From: Methanoculleus sediminis
GTDB taxonomy: Archaea; Halobacteriota; Methanomicrobia; Methanomicrobiales; Methanoculleaceae
Assembly (NCBI RefSeq): GCF_001017125.1
Contig: NZ_JXOJ01000001.1
Location: forward strand, 1 to 64,000
Reading direction: 5' to 3'
Length of the DNA stretch: 64,000 bases
The position numbers were made by a program, and so were the translations under genes. The notes under the pieces were generated by a model. It was not told where the DNA came from, did no database searches, and worked only from the letters and a program-made list of their open reading frames with translations. Positions 17,346 to 26,915 of this stretch are shown one piece after another (positions within the stretch are counted from its first letter, which is position 1; each line of letters opens with the position of its first letter).

Positions 17346-17780
17346 ATGATCATGGACGAAGGGGTTCTCGGTCACCTCCGGGAATTGGACGAGGCAGCTC
17401 TGGACTGGGAACGCTACCGGTCCATCACCCTCGAAGACCTCAGGATCGACCGGGACAAACGAAACATGGTGCTGCACGCACTCCTCGTCAGCATCCAGGC
17501 ATCGATCGATATCGCCAACCACCTGGTCGCGGCCTCCAGCTCCAGGCGGCCCGAGACCTACCGGGAGAGTTTCGCGATTTTATGTGACGAGGGGCTGATC
17601 CCGGAAGACCTCGCGGTCCGGCTCTCAGACCTCGCGGGCTTTCGGAATGTTCTGGTCCACCTCTACTGCCGGCTGAACCTGGACGAAGTCTACGGGGTGC
17701 TTCAGGACGACCTTCCGATCGTAAACCGGTACCGGGATCTGGTTCGGATGATACTCCGGGACCGCCTCCTCCCGGAGTGA
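17346..17780 (+). CDS. hepT: HepT-type (HEPN) ribonuclease toxin
   Basis: 144 residues, all-helical HEPN protein. The ribonuclease motif R-x4-6-H with the modified tyrosine is intact as FRNVLVHLYCRL (R100, H105, Y107). Other family features are RNMVLHALLVSIQASIDIAN (about 39-58) and ETYRESFAILCDEGLIPEDL. In the MntA-HepT system this RNase is inactivated by AMP transfer onto the tyrosine two residues after the histidine. Paired with mntA directly upstream; the order antitoxin-toxin is usual. Confidence 0.88.
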   Translation: MIMDEGVLGHLRELDEAALDWERYRSITLEDLRIDRDKRNMVLHALLVSIQASIDIANHLVAASSSRRPETYRESFAILCDEGLIPEDLAVRLSDLAGFRNVLVHLYCRLNLDEVYGVLQDDLPIVNRYRDLVRMILRDRLLPE

Positions 17781-18210
17781 CGACTGAGCGCTGGAGTGAA
17801 CCGGGAGGAGATCCTCCCATCGCTCCGGCCTCCCGGGCCACCACGTCTCCACGAGCAGATCGAGGTCGGTGATGCTTCCCTCGATGAATGTCGCCCGGGG
17901 GTGGTCGAGGAGATGCTCGATAGCGAACCTACCCGGTAACTCCTCTCTGACGGGGCTGCCTCTCCCCGGTTGAAGACGGGGTCTCCGCGCTATAATTGGA
18001 TGGGAACTGCAGTTCACGTTCCCGGTTCACAAAGGAACGTTGACCCATAAGTATACTACTTTCTAGTCAACGACCCACTTGAGGCCGTCGGTAAGCGCCG
18101 GTGGTCCGGTCTGGGCATCCGTCATCTTTACGTTTGTGGTCGGGTGACCGGACTTATTCAACACAACACTCGGGCTGTTCTACCTCGTGTCCCGGTTGCC
18201 GCCGGGGAGT
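17781..18210. other. region without a supported gene, 430 bases
   Basis: Lies between the convergent hepT and relE-type genes. A leftward open stretch (about 17781-17960, with FAIEHLLDHPRATFIEGSIT and LDLLVETWW) reads like protein but has no start context and no family I recognise; it may be a gene remnant. An AT-rich patch with TAAGTATACTACTTT lies at about 18046-18062. Confidence 0.4.
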
Positions 18211-18501
18211 TTAAATGCGCCCGTATCTTCGATGTGCCTTTTCAATGGGCATGATGTGGGTGATATAAACGAGTTTTTCGTCCGAATTGATATTGTAGAT
18301 TACGGTGAACGTACGTGCGATATGGAGTCGGTACGATTCATGCTTTTTATTGGTGTGGAGTTTCTCTTTGTCCCCATCCGAACCGGGATAGGGATTCTCC
18401 CGTAAGATTCTCGGTTTGGCTTTGATAACCCGTCGATCTCTGGCGTCGAGAGAATTTAAAAAATCAAGCGCACGCTTATCCACCATGAGGCGGAATGTCA
18501 C
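18211..18501 (-). CDS. RelE/ParE-type toxin
   Basis: 96 residues from a GTG at 18501 that overlaps the antitoxin stop (GTGA). It has the RelE plan: a helical hairpin (LDFLNSLDARDRRVIKAKPR), the central KLHTNKKHESYRLHIARTFT with conserved basic residues (about 47-66), the strand VIYNINSDEKLVYITHI and a C-terminal EKAHRRYGRI. RelE-type proteins cut mRNA on the ribosome; here the RLHIARTFTVIY core is well kept. A decayed relative of its 3' end lies at 14033-14127. Confidence 0.85.
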   Translation of the reverse strand: MTFRLMVDKRALDFLNSLDARDRRVIKAKPRILRENPYPGSDGDKEKLHTNKKHESYRLHIARTFTVIYNINSDEKLVYITHIMPIEKAHRRYGRI

Positions 18502-18683
18502 AGGTCTAACTCCACGAACTCATTGCGAGCCATGGCTTCTTCGATATCATCAGTGAGTCGTTGTTTTTTAACGCTCTCCACCAATCTCGCGAGCGTATCG
18601 TTGAGCGTCTCGTCCGGGCGCCTGAGATCCAGGATCTGATGATAGGTCTCTTCCGATACGGGTATGTTCTCCGTAGCAGACAT
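18498..18683 (-). CDS. antitoxin partner of the RelE-type toxin
   Basis: 61 residues from the ATG at 18683, which has AGGA just upstream; a longer frame starts at 18737 but adds nothing conserved. The sequence MSATENIPVSEETYHQIL, then LRRPDETLNDTLARLVES, is that of small ribbon-helix-helix-like antitoxins common in archaea. The C-terminal acidic, helical end (IEEAMARNEFVELDL) would bind the toxin. Start-stop overlap with the toxin gene supports the pairing. Confidence 0.8.
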   Translation of the reverse strand: MSATENIPVSEETYHQILDLRRPDETLNDTLARLVESVKKQRLTDDIEEAMARNEFVELDL

Positions 18684-18982
18684 TGAATCCTGATAGGTGC
18701 TGATCATACATAAAACTCTTTTCATCACCGGAAGCATGGAGCCGTCCGGTTGCGCTCAGGCTGCGATGGCTGGAACGGTAAAGGGAGCAAATGTTCCTCG
18801 GTCCGACGGGATGACAGTGTCGGCTCATGTCTCGACCGTGCCCGGTCCGGACAGTCCTTCGACGTGTGAAGGATCAGCAGTATCGGTCGAAAGCGCCCGG
18901 ATGGCGAAGGACGCCGACCCCCCAAACCCCACACCCCAATCGATACACTCTATACGGCGAAAGCCCGATACTATTCCAGAAA

Positions 18983-20119
18983 ATGGATACCCCCGCCCTC
19001 TCCGTCGTCCTCCCGGCCCTCAACGAAGAGGCCACCATCGGCGAGTGCATCACTAAGATCCGGACGGTCTTTGCCGATCTCGAGATCGACGGCGAGATCA
19101 TCATCGCCGACTCCTCCGACGACCGGACGGCGGCGATCGCCCGGGACCTCGGGGCCAGGGTCGTCCGGCCGGAGAAGCGGGGCTACGGCAACGCCTACCT
19201 CGCGGGGCTCGCGTGCGCCCGGGGGAGGTACATCGTCATCGGGGACGCGGACAACACCTACGACTTCCTCGAGATCCCGAAGCTCCTCGCCCTGCTCGAT
19301 GCCGGCGCCGACATGGCCCTCGGCTCCCGGCTCAGGGGGGAGATCCGGCCGGGGGCGATGCCCGCCCTCCACCGGTACGTGGGCAACCCCTTCCTCACCT
19401 GGCTCCTCAACCGGGTCTTTTCCATCCGGATATCGGATGCACACACCGGGTTTCGGGCGTTCCGGCGGGAGGCGCTCGAACGGATGAATGTGAAGACCGG
19501 GGGGATGGAGTTTGCAAGCGAGATGATCATCGAGGCGGCGAAGGCCAATCTCCGCATCGACGAAGTCCCGATCACCTACTCCGCCCGGGTCGCTCCCTCG
19601 AAACTGCAGAGCTTCTCCGACGGCTGGCGGCACGTCCGGTTCATGCTCCTCTACCGGCCGATCCCCTTCGTCACCGTTCCGGGGCTGCTCTTCACGATCT
19701 TCGGCTTCTTTTTGATGGTCATCTTCGCCTTCCGGGGAGAGGTCGAGACCTCGTTCATCCACTCCTTCATCCTCGCCGCCCTCTTCTTCGTCGGCGGGCT
19801 CCAGGCGCTCTTTGCCGGGATAAACATCGCCGTCTACTCGGCCGTCCAGGGCTACGGCGAGGCGGGGCCGTTCCTCTCCCGGCTCATGAACTACCACAAC
19901 CTCGAGCGGGAGCTCCTCGCCGGGATCCTGCTGATGGCCGGCGGCGGTCTCGTCGGGCTCGCCATCCTCCGGGACTGGGCCGCCTCCGGGTTCGGCCCGC
20001 TCTTCCAGATCGCAAACGCCGTCTGGGCGCTGGCACTCTTCCTTGCCGGAATGCAGGTCGTCTTCTCCGGGGTCTTCACGAGCATGATGCTCTTGAATCG
20101 CGGCGAAGAACAGGACTGA
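18983..20119 (+). CDS. dolichol-phosphate-mannose-synthase-like GT2 glycosyltransferase
   Basis: 378 residues from the ATG at 18983; the frame extends further upstream without family resemblance. The catalytic half shows SVVLPALNEEATIGECI (about 6-22), IIIADSSDDRTAAIARDLGA and IVIGDADNTYDFLEIPKL (the DxD region, about 81-98), and SDAHTGFRAFRREALERM. Four membrane helices follow (about 225-370). It should move a sugar from a nucleotide donor to dolichol phosphate at the cytoplasmic face. This is a different branch from the AglD-like fusion at 7571. Stands alone in its transcript. Confidence 0.88.
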   Translation: MDTPALSVVLPALNEEATIGECITKIRTVFADLEIDGEIIIADSSDDRTAAIARDLGARVVRPEKRGYGNAYLAGLACARGRYIVIGDADNTYDFLEIPKLLALLDAGADMALGSRLRGEIRPGAMPALHRYVGNPFLTWLLNRVFSIRISDAHTGFRAFRREALERMNVKTGGMEFASEMIIEAAKANLRIDEVPITYSARVAPSKLQSFSDGWRHVRFMLLYRPIPFVTVPGLLFTIFGFFLMVIFAFRGEVETSFIHSFILAALFFVGGLQALFAGINIAVYSAVQGYGEAGPFLSRLMNYHNLERELLAGILLMAGGGLVGLAILRDWAASGFGPLFQIANAVWALALFLAGMQVVFSGVFTSMMLLNRGEEQD

Positions 20120-20207
20120 CCTCCTCCGGTCCACGCTGCTCCGCCCATTGATCCTGATTTTTAGGGCACATTTTTGATTTCTGCGCATTTTACGGGGAGA
20201 TCGATCC

Positions 20208-20218
20208 TGTTATATATG
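20208..20218 (+). promoter_or_regulatory. candidate TATA box of ablA
   Basis: TGTTATATATG about 40 bases before the ATG at 20253, at a position suited to a short leader that carries a GGAGG ribosome site at about 20239. Confidence 0.5.
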
Positions 20219-20252
20219 ATTGGCGGTACAGTGTGACCCGGAGGAACTGCGA

Positions 20253-21566
20253 ATGGCCATTTTATCAACCAACCAGCAGGAGATAGCAGAAAGGATCGAT
20301 GCAGGTGCCGCCGCGGAAGTCTGGCGGGACTGGAGGTGGCATGTCCGGCACGCGATCACCGATATCTCCACGTTCGAGCGGCTGCTCGGCGTATCGTTCG
20401 GGCAGGACGAGCGGCGGGAGCTGGAAGAGACCGCGAGCAGGTTCCCCCTGAGGATAACCCCGTACTACCTCTCGCTCATCGATCCAAAGGATCTCTGGAA
20501 CGACCCGATCTTCATGCAGTGCTTTCCGTCACCGGCGGAGCTGCAGGTCGAGCCCGACGACATGGAAGACCCGCTTGCCGAGGACGCCGATCACCCGGCC
20601 CCCTGCATCACCCACCGCTACCCCGACCGGGTGCTGTTCCTGGTCAGCAACGTCTGCGCCATGTACTGCCGGCACTGCACCCGGAAGCGGAAGGTCGGGG
20701 ACGTCGACTCCGTCCCCTCGGAAACCGAGATCCTCGAGAGCCTCGACTACATCCGGGAGAACCCCGGTATCCGGGACGTCCTCCTCTCCGGGGGCGACCC
20801 GTTCATGCTCCCCGACGACCGCCTCGACTGGATCCTGACCGAACTCGACGACATCGAGCACGTCGAGGTGGTCCGGATCGGCAGCCGGGTTCCGGTCGTC
20901 CTCCCCTACCGGGTCACGGACGACCTCGCCAGGATGCTCGCCCGTCACCACCCGCTCTGGGTGAACACCCACTTCAACCACCCGGCGGAGATCACCACGT
21001 CCTCACAGAAAGCGCTCGCCCGGCTTGCCGATGCCGGCATACCGCTCGGCAACCAGACCGTCCTCCTGGCGGGGGTGAACGACTGCCCCCGGATCATGAA
21101 GACCCTGGTGCAGAAACTCGTCCGGAACCGGGTCCGCCCCTACTATCTCTACCAGTGCGACCTCTCCGAGGGGCTCACCCACTTCCGCACCCCGGTCTCG
21201 AAGGGGATCGAGATCGTCGAGAGCCTTATCGGGCATACCAGCGGGTTTGCCGTCCCGACCTACGTCATCGACGCTCCCGGCGGCGGCGGGAAGATCCCGG
21301 TGATGCCCCAGTACCTCATCTCCTGGGCAACGAACCGGGTGGTGCTCCGGAACTTCGAGGGGGTGATCACCACTTACCGCGAGCCCGACTCCTACGAACC
21401 GGTCTGGTGCGACCGCAAGTGCGCGACCTGCGGGCAGTACCTCAAACTCGAGGGCGCGGACGAGTCCAAGGCGGTCGGGATCGTCAAACTCCTCTCCGAC
21501 GAGGACCCGACGACTGCGCTCGTCCCGGAGAACACCGAGCGGTTCGAGCGGAGAAATGAGTCCTGA
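20253..21566 (+). CDS. ablA: lysine 2,3-aminomutase
   Basis: 437 residues from the ATG at 20253, chosen because a GGAGG lies seven bases upstream. Radical SAM cluster cysteines are in [14 protein letters not shown] (C135, C139, C142), the SAM-binding glycines in [10 protein letters not shown], the PLP lysine in APGGGGKIP (about 347-355), and the zinc cysteines in CDRKCATC near the C terminus. It turns L-alpha-lysine into beta-lysine. With the acetyltransferase that overlaps it by 11 bases it makes N-epsilon-acetyl-beta-lysine, the salt-stress solute of methanogens. The archaeal length and gene pairing are typical. Confidence 0.95.
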   Translation: MAILSTNQQEIAERIDAGAAAEVWRDWRWHVRHAITDISTFERLLGVSFGQDERRELEETASRFPLRITPYYLSLIDPKDLWNDPIFMQCFPSPAELQVEPDDMEDPLAEDADHPAPCITHRYPDRVLFLVSNVCAMYCRHCTRKRKVGDVDSVPSETEILESLDYIRENPGIRDVLLSGGDPFMLPDDRLDWILTELDDIEHVEVVRIGSRVPVVLPYRVTDDLARMLARHHPLWVNTHFNHPAEITTSSQKALARLADAGIPLGNQTVLLAGVNDCPRIMKTLVQKLVRNRVRPYYLYQCDLSEGLTHFRTPVSKGIEIVESLIGHTSGFAVPTYVIDAPGGGGKIPVMPQYLISWATNRVVLRNFEGVITTYREPDSYEPVWCDRKCATCGQYLKLEGADESKAVGIVKLLSDEDPTTALVPENTERFERRNES

Positions 21567-22395
21567 CACCGTCACGACGATCGGCGGCACTCTCGTCCAG
21601 CACGGGCGGTTGAGCGACCGCATCTACGTGATGCACCTCTCGCCCGCCGACCTCCCAGAAATCCTCGACGATCTGGATGCGCTCTCACAGAAGGAGGGTT
21701 ACTCGAAGATATTTGCAAAGGTGCCCGCCTCCGCCCTCCCGCTCTTCATCTCCCGGGGCTACGTCGTCGAGGCACGGGTTCCGGGATTCTTCCGGGGCAG
21801 GGAGGACGGGTATTTCGCGGCGAAGTTCTTTGATGCGGAACGCCGGCGGGAGTCGGGTGACGTCGCCGCGGTCCTCGCGGCCGTCCGGGAGAAGGCTGGC
21901 GATGCCCATCCGGCCGCCCTTCCGCCCGGCTGGACGTGCGCCCCTGCGGCGGAAGACGACGCCGACGACCTTGCCGCGCTCTACGGCGAGGTCTTTGCGA
22001 CCTACCCGTTCCCCATCGGTGATCCCGGCTACCTGCGGGAGACGATGGCCGGGGACTACCGCTACTTCCTCGTCCGCACCGAAGACGGCCGGCTTGCCGC
22101 GGCCTCCTCGGCGGAGATCTACCGCGAGGACGAGAACGTCGAGATGACCGACTTCGCCGTGCACCCGGATTTCCGGGGCAAAAGCCTCTCGGGCTTCCTC
22201 CTTTTGCGGATGGAGGAGGAGATGCGGGCGGCCGGGATGAAGACCGCCTTCACCATCGCCCGGGCTCTCTCCTACCCGATCAACGCCGTGTTTGCCCGGG
22301 CGGGGTACGCGTGGGGGGGCACCCTCGTCAATAACACCAACATCTGCGGCGGGTTCGAGAGCATGAACGTCTGGTCTCGGCCGCTGGAGAGGTGA
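21556..22395 (+). CDS. ablB: beta-lysine N6-acetyltransferase
   Basis: 279 residues, overlapping ablA. Residues about 25-110 form an N-terminal domain ([24 protein letters not shown]); the GNAT domain follows with the acetyl-CoA loop [20 protein letters not shown] (about 196-215) and a closing [16 protein letters not shown]. The protein ends [19 protein letters not shown], a tail typical of AblB. It acetylates the side-chain amine of beta-lysine to give the compatible solute. Confidence 0.93.
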   Translation: MSPDTVTTIGGTLVQHGRLSDRIYVMHLSPADLPEILDDLDALSQKEGYSKIFAKVPASALPLFISRGYVVEARVPGFFRGREDGYFAAKFFDAERRRESGDVAAVLAAVREKAGDAHPAALPPGWTCAPAAEDDADDLAALYGEVFATYPFPIGDPGYLRETMAGDYRYFLVRTEDGRLAAASSAEIYREDENVEMTDFAVHPDFRGKSLSGFLLLRMEEEMRAAGMKTAFTIARALSYPINAVFARAGYAWGGTLVNNTNICGGFESMNVWSRPLER

Positions 22396-22677
22396 GGAGA
22401 AGGTCCGCCGCCGGTGTAAGGACGGGCGTCGTGCCGGCTTTTGGGGCGCACGTTCACCCGCTGGCATATATGGGAAGCAAACAACAAAAGGGAGCATCGG
22501 TTTACGCCGGTTCATCCGTCGCGAGTGCGTCACATGAAATGTCCGAATCCCCGGCAGGTTTTCGGAGGTGCAGGTGACCCGGGTCAGGAGAGCAGCGATC
22601 TGGATGGACGCATTTTGTTCCACATGGAACACATTTGAACCAATACCTGGAAACGGACCTGTTCCCCCAGCCTGAAG
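22396..22677. other. intergenic region, 282 bases
   Basis: Between ablB and the leftward small gene. I see no gene, tRNA or strong terminator. It is convergent, so it should contain both transcript ends. Confidence 0.4.
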
Positions 22678-22908
22678 TTACCCGTCGCCGTGCACCGGTT
22701 CGGGGCGGTGCCGGGCAGCCTGGTGCATCCGGAGGTATTCGGACCGGGAAAGAGCGAAGTTTTCGGCATTCTCAAAGAACGCGTCGATCAGGTCGGCCTG
22801 CTCGCGGCTCCACACCTCGTTTGGGACCTCCCTGACCCGGAGGGCATGTCTCCGGACAAAGGCCAGCCGCTCCTGCCTGTTCTTCTCGCGGTCAAACTTC
22901 AATTCCAT
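22678..22908 (-). CDS. small charged partner of the adjacent nucleotidyltransferase
   Basis: 76 residues from the ATG at 22908, preceded by GGGGGG and overlapping the end of the nucleotidyltransferase gene by 17 bases. The protein is charged and mostly helical: MELKFDREKNRQERLAFVRR, then VPNEVWSREQADLIDAFFEN and ALSRSEYLRM. I do not know a named family. The overlap and size suggest a toxin-antitoxin-like pair with the upstream nucleotidyltransferase; that is inference. Confidence 0.7.
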   Translation of the reverse strand: MELKFDREKNRQERLAFVRRHALRVREVPNEVWSREQADLIDAFFENAENFALSRSEYLRMHQAARHRPEPVHGDG

Positions 22909-23494
22909 ACTGTTCCCCCCGGACCTGCAGGCGCTCCATGAACGATCGCAGGAGTTCGCTGTCCAGCATCTCCCGGAACAACACCCAGAGATAGACCGCA
23001 TCCTCGATATCCTTGTCGCTCCCAAGATAGAGTTTGTAGGGAATCTGCAGCTCGATGGGCGATACGAAGAACCGGATGTCGTCGAACTCTACCGTCTTCG
23101 CCCTGGACATCGCATAACGATCGAAGTCGTCTTTCTTGAACTTCATCTCGATATTCGGGATGATCCTTCCGGCTCCGGCAATCCGCACGGCAAGCCTGTC
23201 GCAGAGCATCGAGTAGATCTCCTCGATATCGTCGGAATTCAGGAAGTAAAACCCTTGCGCCAGAAGGTCTTCTGAAAATGGCCGGAACGTATCGTAATCC
23301 ATGTAATCGATGAAAATATCAATATCTTCCGTACCTCTGGCTCTTCCAAAAAGGATTGCAACGTACCCGCTGACGATCACGTAGCGGGTATACCACTCGA
23401 TGATGCTCGTCACCGAGGCCACAAAACGATCGAGTGAGGTCACAACCTTTCCGTCGATGCGGATGGTGCCGTCGGGAGCATTCGCGATCTGCAT
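22892..23494 (-). CDS. AbiEii-like nucleotidyltransferase
   Basis: 200 residues. The nucleotidyltransferase core is YVIVSGYVAILFGRARGTED (about 38-57) followed by IDIFIDYMDYD, giving the G..A..G.R.T.D.D pattern of the DUF6036/AbiEii-like group. The middle holds IPNIEMKFKKDDFDRYAMSR and FFVSPIELQIPYKLYLGSDK (about 141-160), which fit the second half of that fold. It has a good AGGAAG ribosome site before ATG 23494. Such enzymes often act as the enzyme half of two-gene defence or toxin-antitoxin units, and a small gene overlaps its 3' end. Confidence 0.8.
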   Translation of the reverse strand: MQIANAPDGTIRIDGKVVTSLDRFVASVTSIIEWYTRYVIVSGYVAILFGRARGTEDIDIFIDYMDYDTFRPFSEDLLAQGFYFLNSDDIEEIYSMLCDRLAVRIAGAGRIIPNIEMKFKKDDFDRYAMSRAKTVEFDDIRFFVSPIELQIPYKLYLGSDKDIEDAVYLWVLFREMLDSELLRSFMERLQVRGEQYGIEV

Positions 23495-23763
23495 TTCCCT
23501 TCCTCTGGTAGAGTCTTACCGGGCACAGCATTAATTGCATGCACCCCGGTCCCTCAGTATATCAATTGTCCCGTAGATGTTTGTCTTCTTTCAACAGCCG
23601 TTCCCGGTGACCGAAGCCTCCAGGAAACCCCGGCACGATCTCATCTCGTGTTCTGTACCGGTTACGGGGGATGTTTATGTCTCTTCTGTCCCTGTTCACC
23701 CTCCCCGGATCGCCGGAGACCATCTCGCCGGCGGCTGTCCGGGGTTACACCAAAAAGAGAGTA

Positions 23764-25227
23764 TTATGAAGATCCTTCCCGCTCCGCGTCCTTCTTCCGG
23801 TACCCCTCGAGCAGGATCGTCGTCAGGTTTTTGACGGGCACGTCCGTGCAGTCCGCGATATGGAACTCGCAGAACGGGCAGACCGTCACCACCACGTCCG
23901 CGCCGGTCGCCTTCACGCACTCGTCGCGCTTCGCCCCGAGGGCCTTTGCCTCCTCCGGCACCCCCGACCGGACGCCGCCGCCGGCGCCGCAGCACTGCGT
24001 CGGCATCTCCACGAACTCCCTGACGGCTTCGCGGAGGAGCGTCCGCGGCTGCTCGCTGATCCCCTGGCCGCGGAGGAGGTGGCAGGGGTCGTGGTAGGTC
24101 GCCCTGATATCGAGCTTCGCCGGGGGCTCGATCCCGTACTCGGTGAGGATCTCCGTGACGTCTTTCACCGTAAACGGCGTCTCGTAATCGTTCTTCAGCG
24201 TCGCCCCGCACCCGGCGCAGATCGTCATCACGGTCTTGATCCCGCGGCGGGCGAAGGCCTCGATGTTCTTCTTCTTCAGGTCGTCAAGGAACGACGTCTG
24301 CCCCGTCCGGATCAGCGGCGAGCCGCAGCAGACCTGGTCGTGGGGGACGATCACCCGGATGCCGTTGCGCTTCATCACTTCCATCGCGTCGAGCGCCGTC
24401 TGCGGCACCCGGCCGTTGAACATGCACCCGACGAAGAACCCCACCTCGCCGCGGACGGGGCCGTCGGGCTCGATCACCTCCGGCACCTCTTCGAGGAAGG
24501 TCGGCTGCGTCCGCTCGACGCTCCGGCCGGTCTCCTGCACCAGCCGCGCCACCTCCTGGTGGCGGGGGAGGGTCAGCCCGCGGCGGTTCGCGATCTCCCG
24601 GAGTTTCTCGATCGCCTTGCCCGGGATCTCGATATCTTTCGGGCAGACCTCCGTGCAGCGCTTGCAGGTCGTGCAGTAGAAGAGCCCCTTCTCGATGGCA
24701 TCGGTGATCCTGTCCCCCGAGTCGCGGGGATCGAGGGCGAGGCGCATCTCCTGCCGGAGCACTGTCGGCCCCGCGAAATCCGTCACCTGGAGCGCCGGGC
24801 AGGCCGATACGCAGCAGAGGCACTCGATGCAGTCCCGGAGCGGCTTGATCGCCTCGATCTCTTCACGTGCCGGGAGGGCTGCGTCCGGAGCCGGGCAGAT
24901 CCGGGCGATCTTTGCTATCACCGGCTCCAGGTCGACCATCAGGTCTTTCAAGACCGGGAGGGCCAGCGGCTCGACCGTCATCCCGTCGCGGGCCTCCTCC
25001 ATGCAGGCGAGGACGGGTTTCCCGTCCACCCGGACGGCGCAGCTCCCGCACTGCCCGGACCCGCAGCAGTAGCGGTAGGCGAGCGTCGGGTCGTGCTCGT
25101 CGCGGACGGCGTGGAGGGCGTGGAGCACCCGGGCGCCCTCGTTGACCCTGACGGTGTACTCCTCGAAGTGCGGCTCCGCGTCCACGGCGGGGTCGAAACG
25201 GGAGACCCGGAGGGTGATCGTCTTCAT
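23764..25227 (-). CDS. tfrB: CoM/CoB-dependent fumarate reductase, iron-sulfur subunit
   Basis: 487 residues from the ATG at 25227, which overlaps the tfrA stop as ATGA; the frame is open further upstream but only as a shadow of tfrA. Order of domains: a 2Fe-2S ferredoxin part (YCCGSGQCGSCAVRVDG, about 53-69), two 4Fe-4S motifs (CIECLCCVSACP at about 133-144; CTTCKRCTEVCP at about 187-198), and two heterodisulfide-reductase-like CCG domains (VCCGSPLI, TICAGCGAT, TQCCGAGGGVRSG). It passes electrons from coenzymes M and B to TfrA, giving succinate and CoM-S-S-CoB. Marks the organism as a methanogen. Confidence 0.93.
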   Translation of the reverse strand: MKTITLRVSRFDPAVDAEPHFEEYTVRVNEGARVLHALHAVRDEHDPTLAYRYCCGSGQCGSCAVRVDGKPVLACMEEARDGMTVEPLALPVLKDLMVDLEPVIAKIARICPAPDAALPAREEIEAIKPLRDCIECLCCVSACPALQVTDFAGPTVLRQEMRLALDPRDSGDRITDAIEKGLFYCTTCKRCTEVCPKDIEIPGKAIEKLREIANRRGLTLPRHQEVARLVQETGRSVERTQPTFLEEVPEVIEPDGPVRGEVGFFVGCMFNGRVPQTALDAMEVMKRNGIRVIVPHDQVCCGSPLIRTGQTSFLDDLKKKNIEAFARRGIKTVMTICAGCGATLKNDYETPFTVKDVTEILTEYGIEPPAKLDIRATYHDPCHLLRGQGISEQPRTLLREAVREFVEMPTQCCGAGGGVRSGVPEEAKALGAKRDECVKATGADVVVTVCPFCEFHIADCTDVPVKNLTTILLEGYRKKDAEREGSS

Positions 25228-26855
25228 GCCGCCACCTCCCGCCGCTCGATCCCCTCCCGGGTGAGCGAGACGTAGGTGTGGGAGAACGGCGACGTCGCCG
25301 GATCGGTCGCCACGTCGGCGTCCAGCCGGACGTGGGCTCCCCGGTTCTCCGGCCGCAGCAGGGCGCACCGGACGATCAGGGACGCCGTGGTGCACATGTT
25401 CCGGACGGTGCAGCATTCGAGCAGGTTCGCGGTCGAGGCGGCGCAGAGCCGCTTGTCCGCCAGCCGGCGAACGTGCCCGAGCGCCGTCCGGAGGTCGGGG
25501 GCGTTCCTGAAGATGCCGGCCTGGTTCCACATCGTGAGTTTCAGGTCTTTCCTGACGTCTACGGGACTTATCGCACCCTCGAAGAAACCGTCGAGCATCC
25601 GGGTCACCTCATCGATCCGGGCGGGATCGATCCGGCCGCTCCGTGCGGGCGCCTTCCCGGCGAACTCCCCGGCCCGCTTCCCGAAGACCTGCGTGTCCGC
25701 GAGCGCGTTCCCGCCGAGGCGGTTTGCGCCGTGCACTCCGCCGGCTACCTCCCCGCAGGCGAAGAGGCCGGGGATGGTCGTCCGGCACTCCGGGGTGATC
25801 CGGAGCCCTCCCATGATGTGGTGGGCGGTCGGAGCGACCTCCATCGGCTCCCGCCGGATATCCACGCCGTACGCGAGGAACTGCTCGAGCATCACCGGGA
25901 GCCGGGCTTCGATCGTCTCCGCCGGGAGGTGGGTCACGTCCAGGTAGACCCCGCCGCGGCTCGTCCCCCGGCCCTCCAGCACTTCGGTCGCGATCGCCCG
26001 CGCAACCACGTCCCGGGTGGAGAGTTCCATCCGCTCGGGATCGTAGCGCTTCATGAACCGCTCCCGCCGCGCGTTCAGGAGAAGCCCTCCCTCGCCCCGG
26101 ACCGCCTCCGTCACCAGGCGGCCGCGGGCGTCGTAGGGGTAGACGGCACCCGTCGGGTGGAACTGGACCATCTCCATATCGATCAGTTCAGCCCCCGCCC
26201 GGTAGGCCATGGCGAAGCCGTCCCCGGTCCCGGCGGCGGAGTTCGTGGATATATCGTAGACCTGCGTCCCTCCGCCGGTCGCGAGCACCGTCGCGTCGGA
26301 GCGGAAGAACACGACGTCCCCGTCCCGGTCGAGAGCAATCGCGCCGGCGACCGCCCCGTTCTCGTCTTTGATGAAGTCGACGACCGAGACCTCCTGGTAG
26401 AGGTGCGTATCGGTCGCGTCGAGCCGGTCGAGGAGGGTCATGATCATCTCGTGACCGGTCCTGTCCCCGGCGTAGCAGGTCCGGGGGAACCGCTGCCCGC
26501 CGAACGGCCGCTGCGCGACCTGCCGGTCCTCCGTGACGTCGAAGACGGCGCCCCACCGGACGAGGTCGGCCATCCGTTCCGGCGCCTCGCGGACCAGCGC
26601 GTCCGCGAGTGCCGGGTCGTTTAAGTACGCCCCGCCTTTCAGCGTATCCTCGCGGTGGACGTCGACCGAGTCCCGGTCGCGCAGCACGGCGTTGTAGCCG
26701 CCTTCCGCCATCGTCGTGCACCCGCCTTTGCCGGCGATGGTCTTGGAGACCATGACCACGTCGCCGTACCGGGAGGCCTCGATGGCGGCCCGCACCCCGG
26801 CGCCGCCGCTTCCGACAACCAGCACGTGCGCGTCCACAATCTCGTCTACATGCAT
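25224..26855 (-). CDS. tfrA: CoM/CoB-dependent fumarate reductase, flavoprotein subunit
   Basis: 543 residues from the ATG at 26855. An ATG ten codons upstream (26885) is open too, but a TATA-like GTATTATAC lies about 25 bases before 26855, which suits a leaderless transcript. The FAD site is VLVVGSGGAGVRAAIEASRY; GGCTTMAEGGYNAVL, MVQFHPTGAV and AHHIMGGLRI are the usual fumarate-reductase/succinate-dehydrogenase flavoprotein landmarks, including the active-site histidine and glycine loop. It reduces fumarate to succinate for biosynthesis. Divergent from aspartate kinase. Confidence 0.93.
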   Translation of the reverse strand: MHVDEIVDAHVLVVGSGGAGVRAAIEASRYGDVVMVSKTIAGKGGCTTMAEGGYNAVLRDRDSVDVHREDTLKGGAYLNDPALADALVREAPERMADLVRWGAVFDVTEDRQVAQRPFGGQRFPRTCYAGDRTGHEMIMTLLDRLDATDTHLYQEVSVVDFIKDENGAVAGAIALDRDGDVVFFRSDATVLATGGGTQVYDISTNSAAGTGDGFAMAYRAGAELIDMEMVQFHPTGAVYPYDARGRLVTEAVRGEGGLLLNARRERFMKRYDPERMELSTRDVVARAIATEVLEGRGTSRGGVYLDVTHLPAETIEARLPVMLEQFLAYGVDIRREPMEVAPTAHHIMGGLRITPECRTTIPGLFACGEVAGGVHGANRLGGNALADTQVFGKRAGEFAGKAPARSGRIDPARIDEVTRMLDGFFEGAISPVDVRKDLKLTMWNQAGIFRNAPDLRTALGHVRRLADKRLCAASTANLLECCTVRNMCTTASLIVRCALLRPENRGAHVRLDADVATDPATSPFSHTYVSLTREGIERREVAA

Positions 26856-26915
26856 CTTATTAGTCGGTGCGTTGTATAATACCATAAAGTAATTGCAGGG
26901 GACTAGTGAGCCAGA

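Noticed and set aside
17625-18017. A 130-codon leftward frame
   Set aside because: Half of it is antisense to hepT. The rest reads somewhat like protein but has no start context; listed only as a possible remnant.
18827-18982. Upstream extension of the GT2 glycosyltransferase
   Set aside because: The added 52 residues have no family resemblance; the family's N terminus fits the ATG at 18983.
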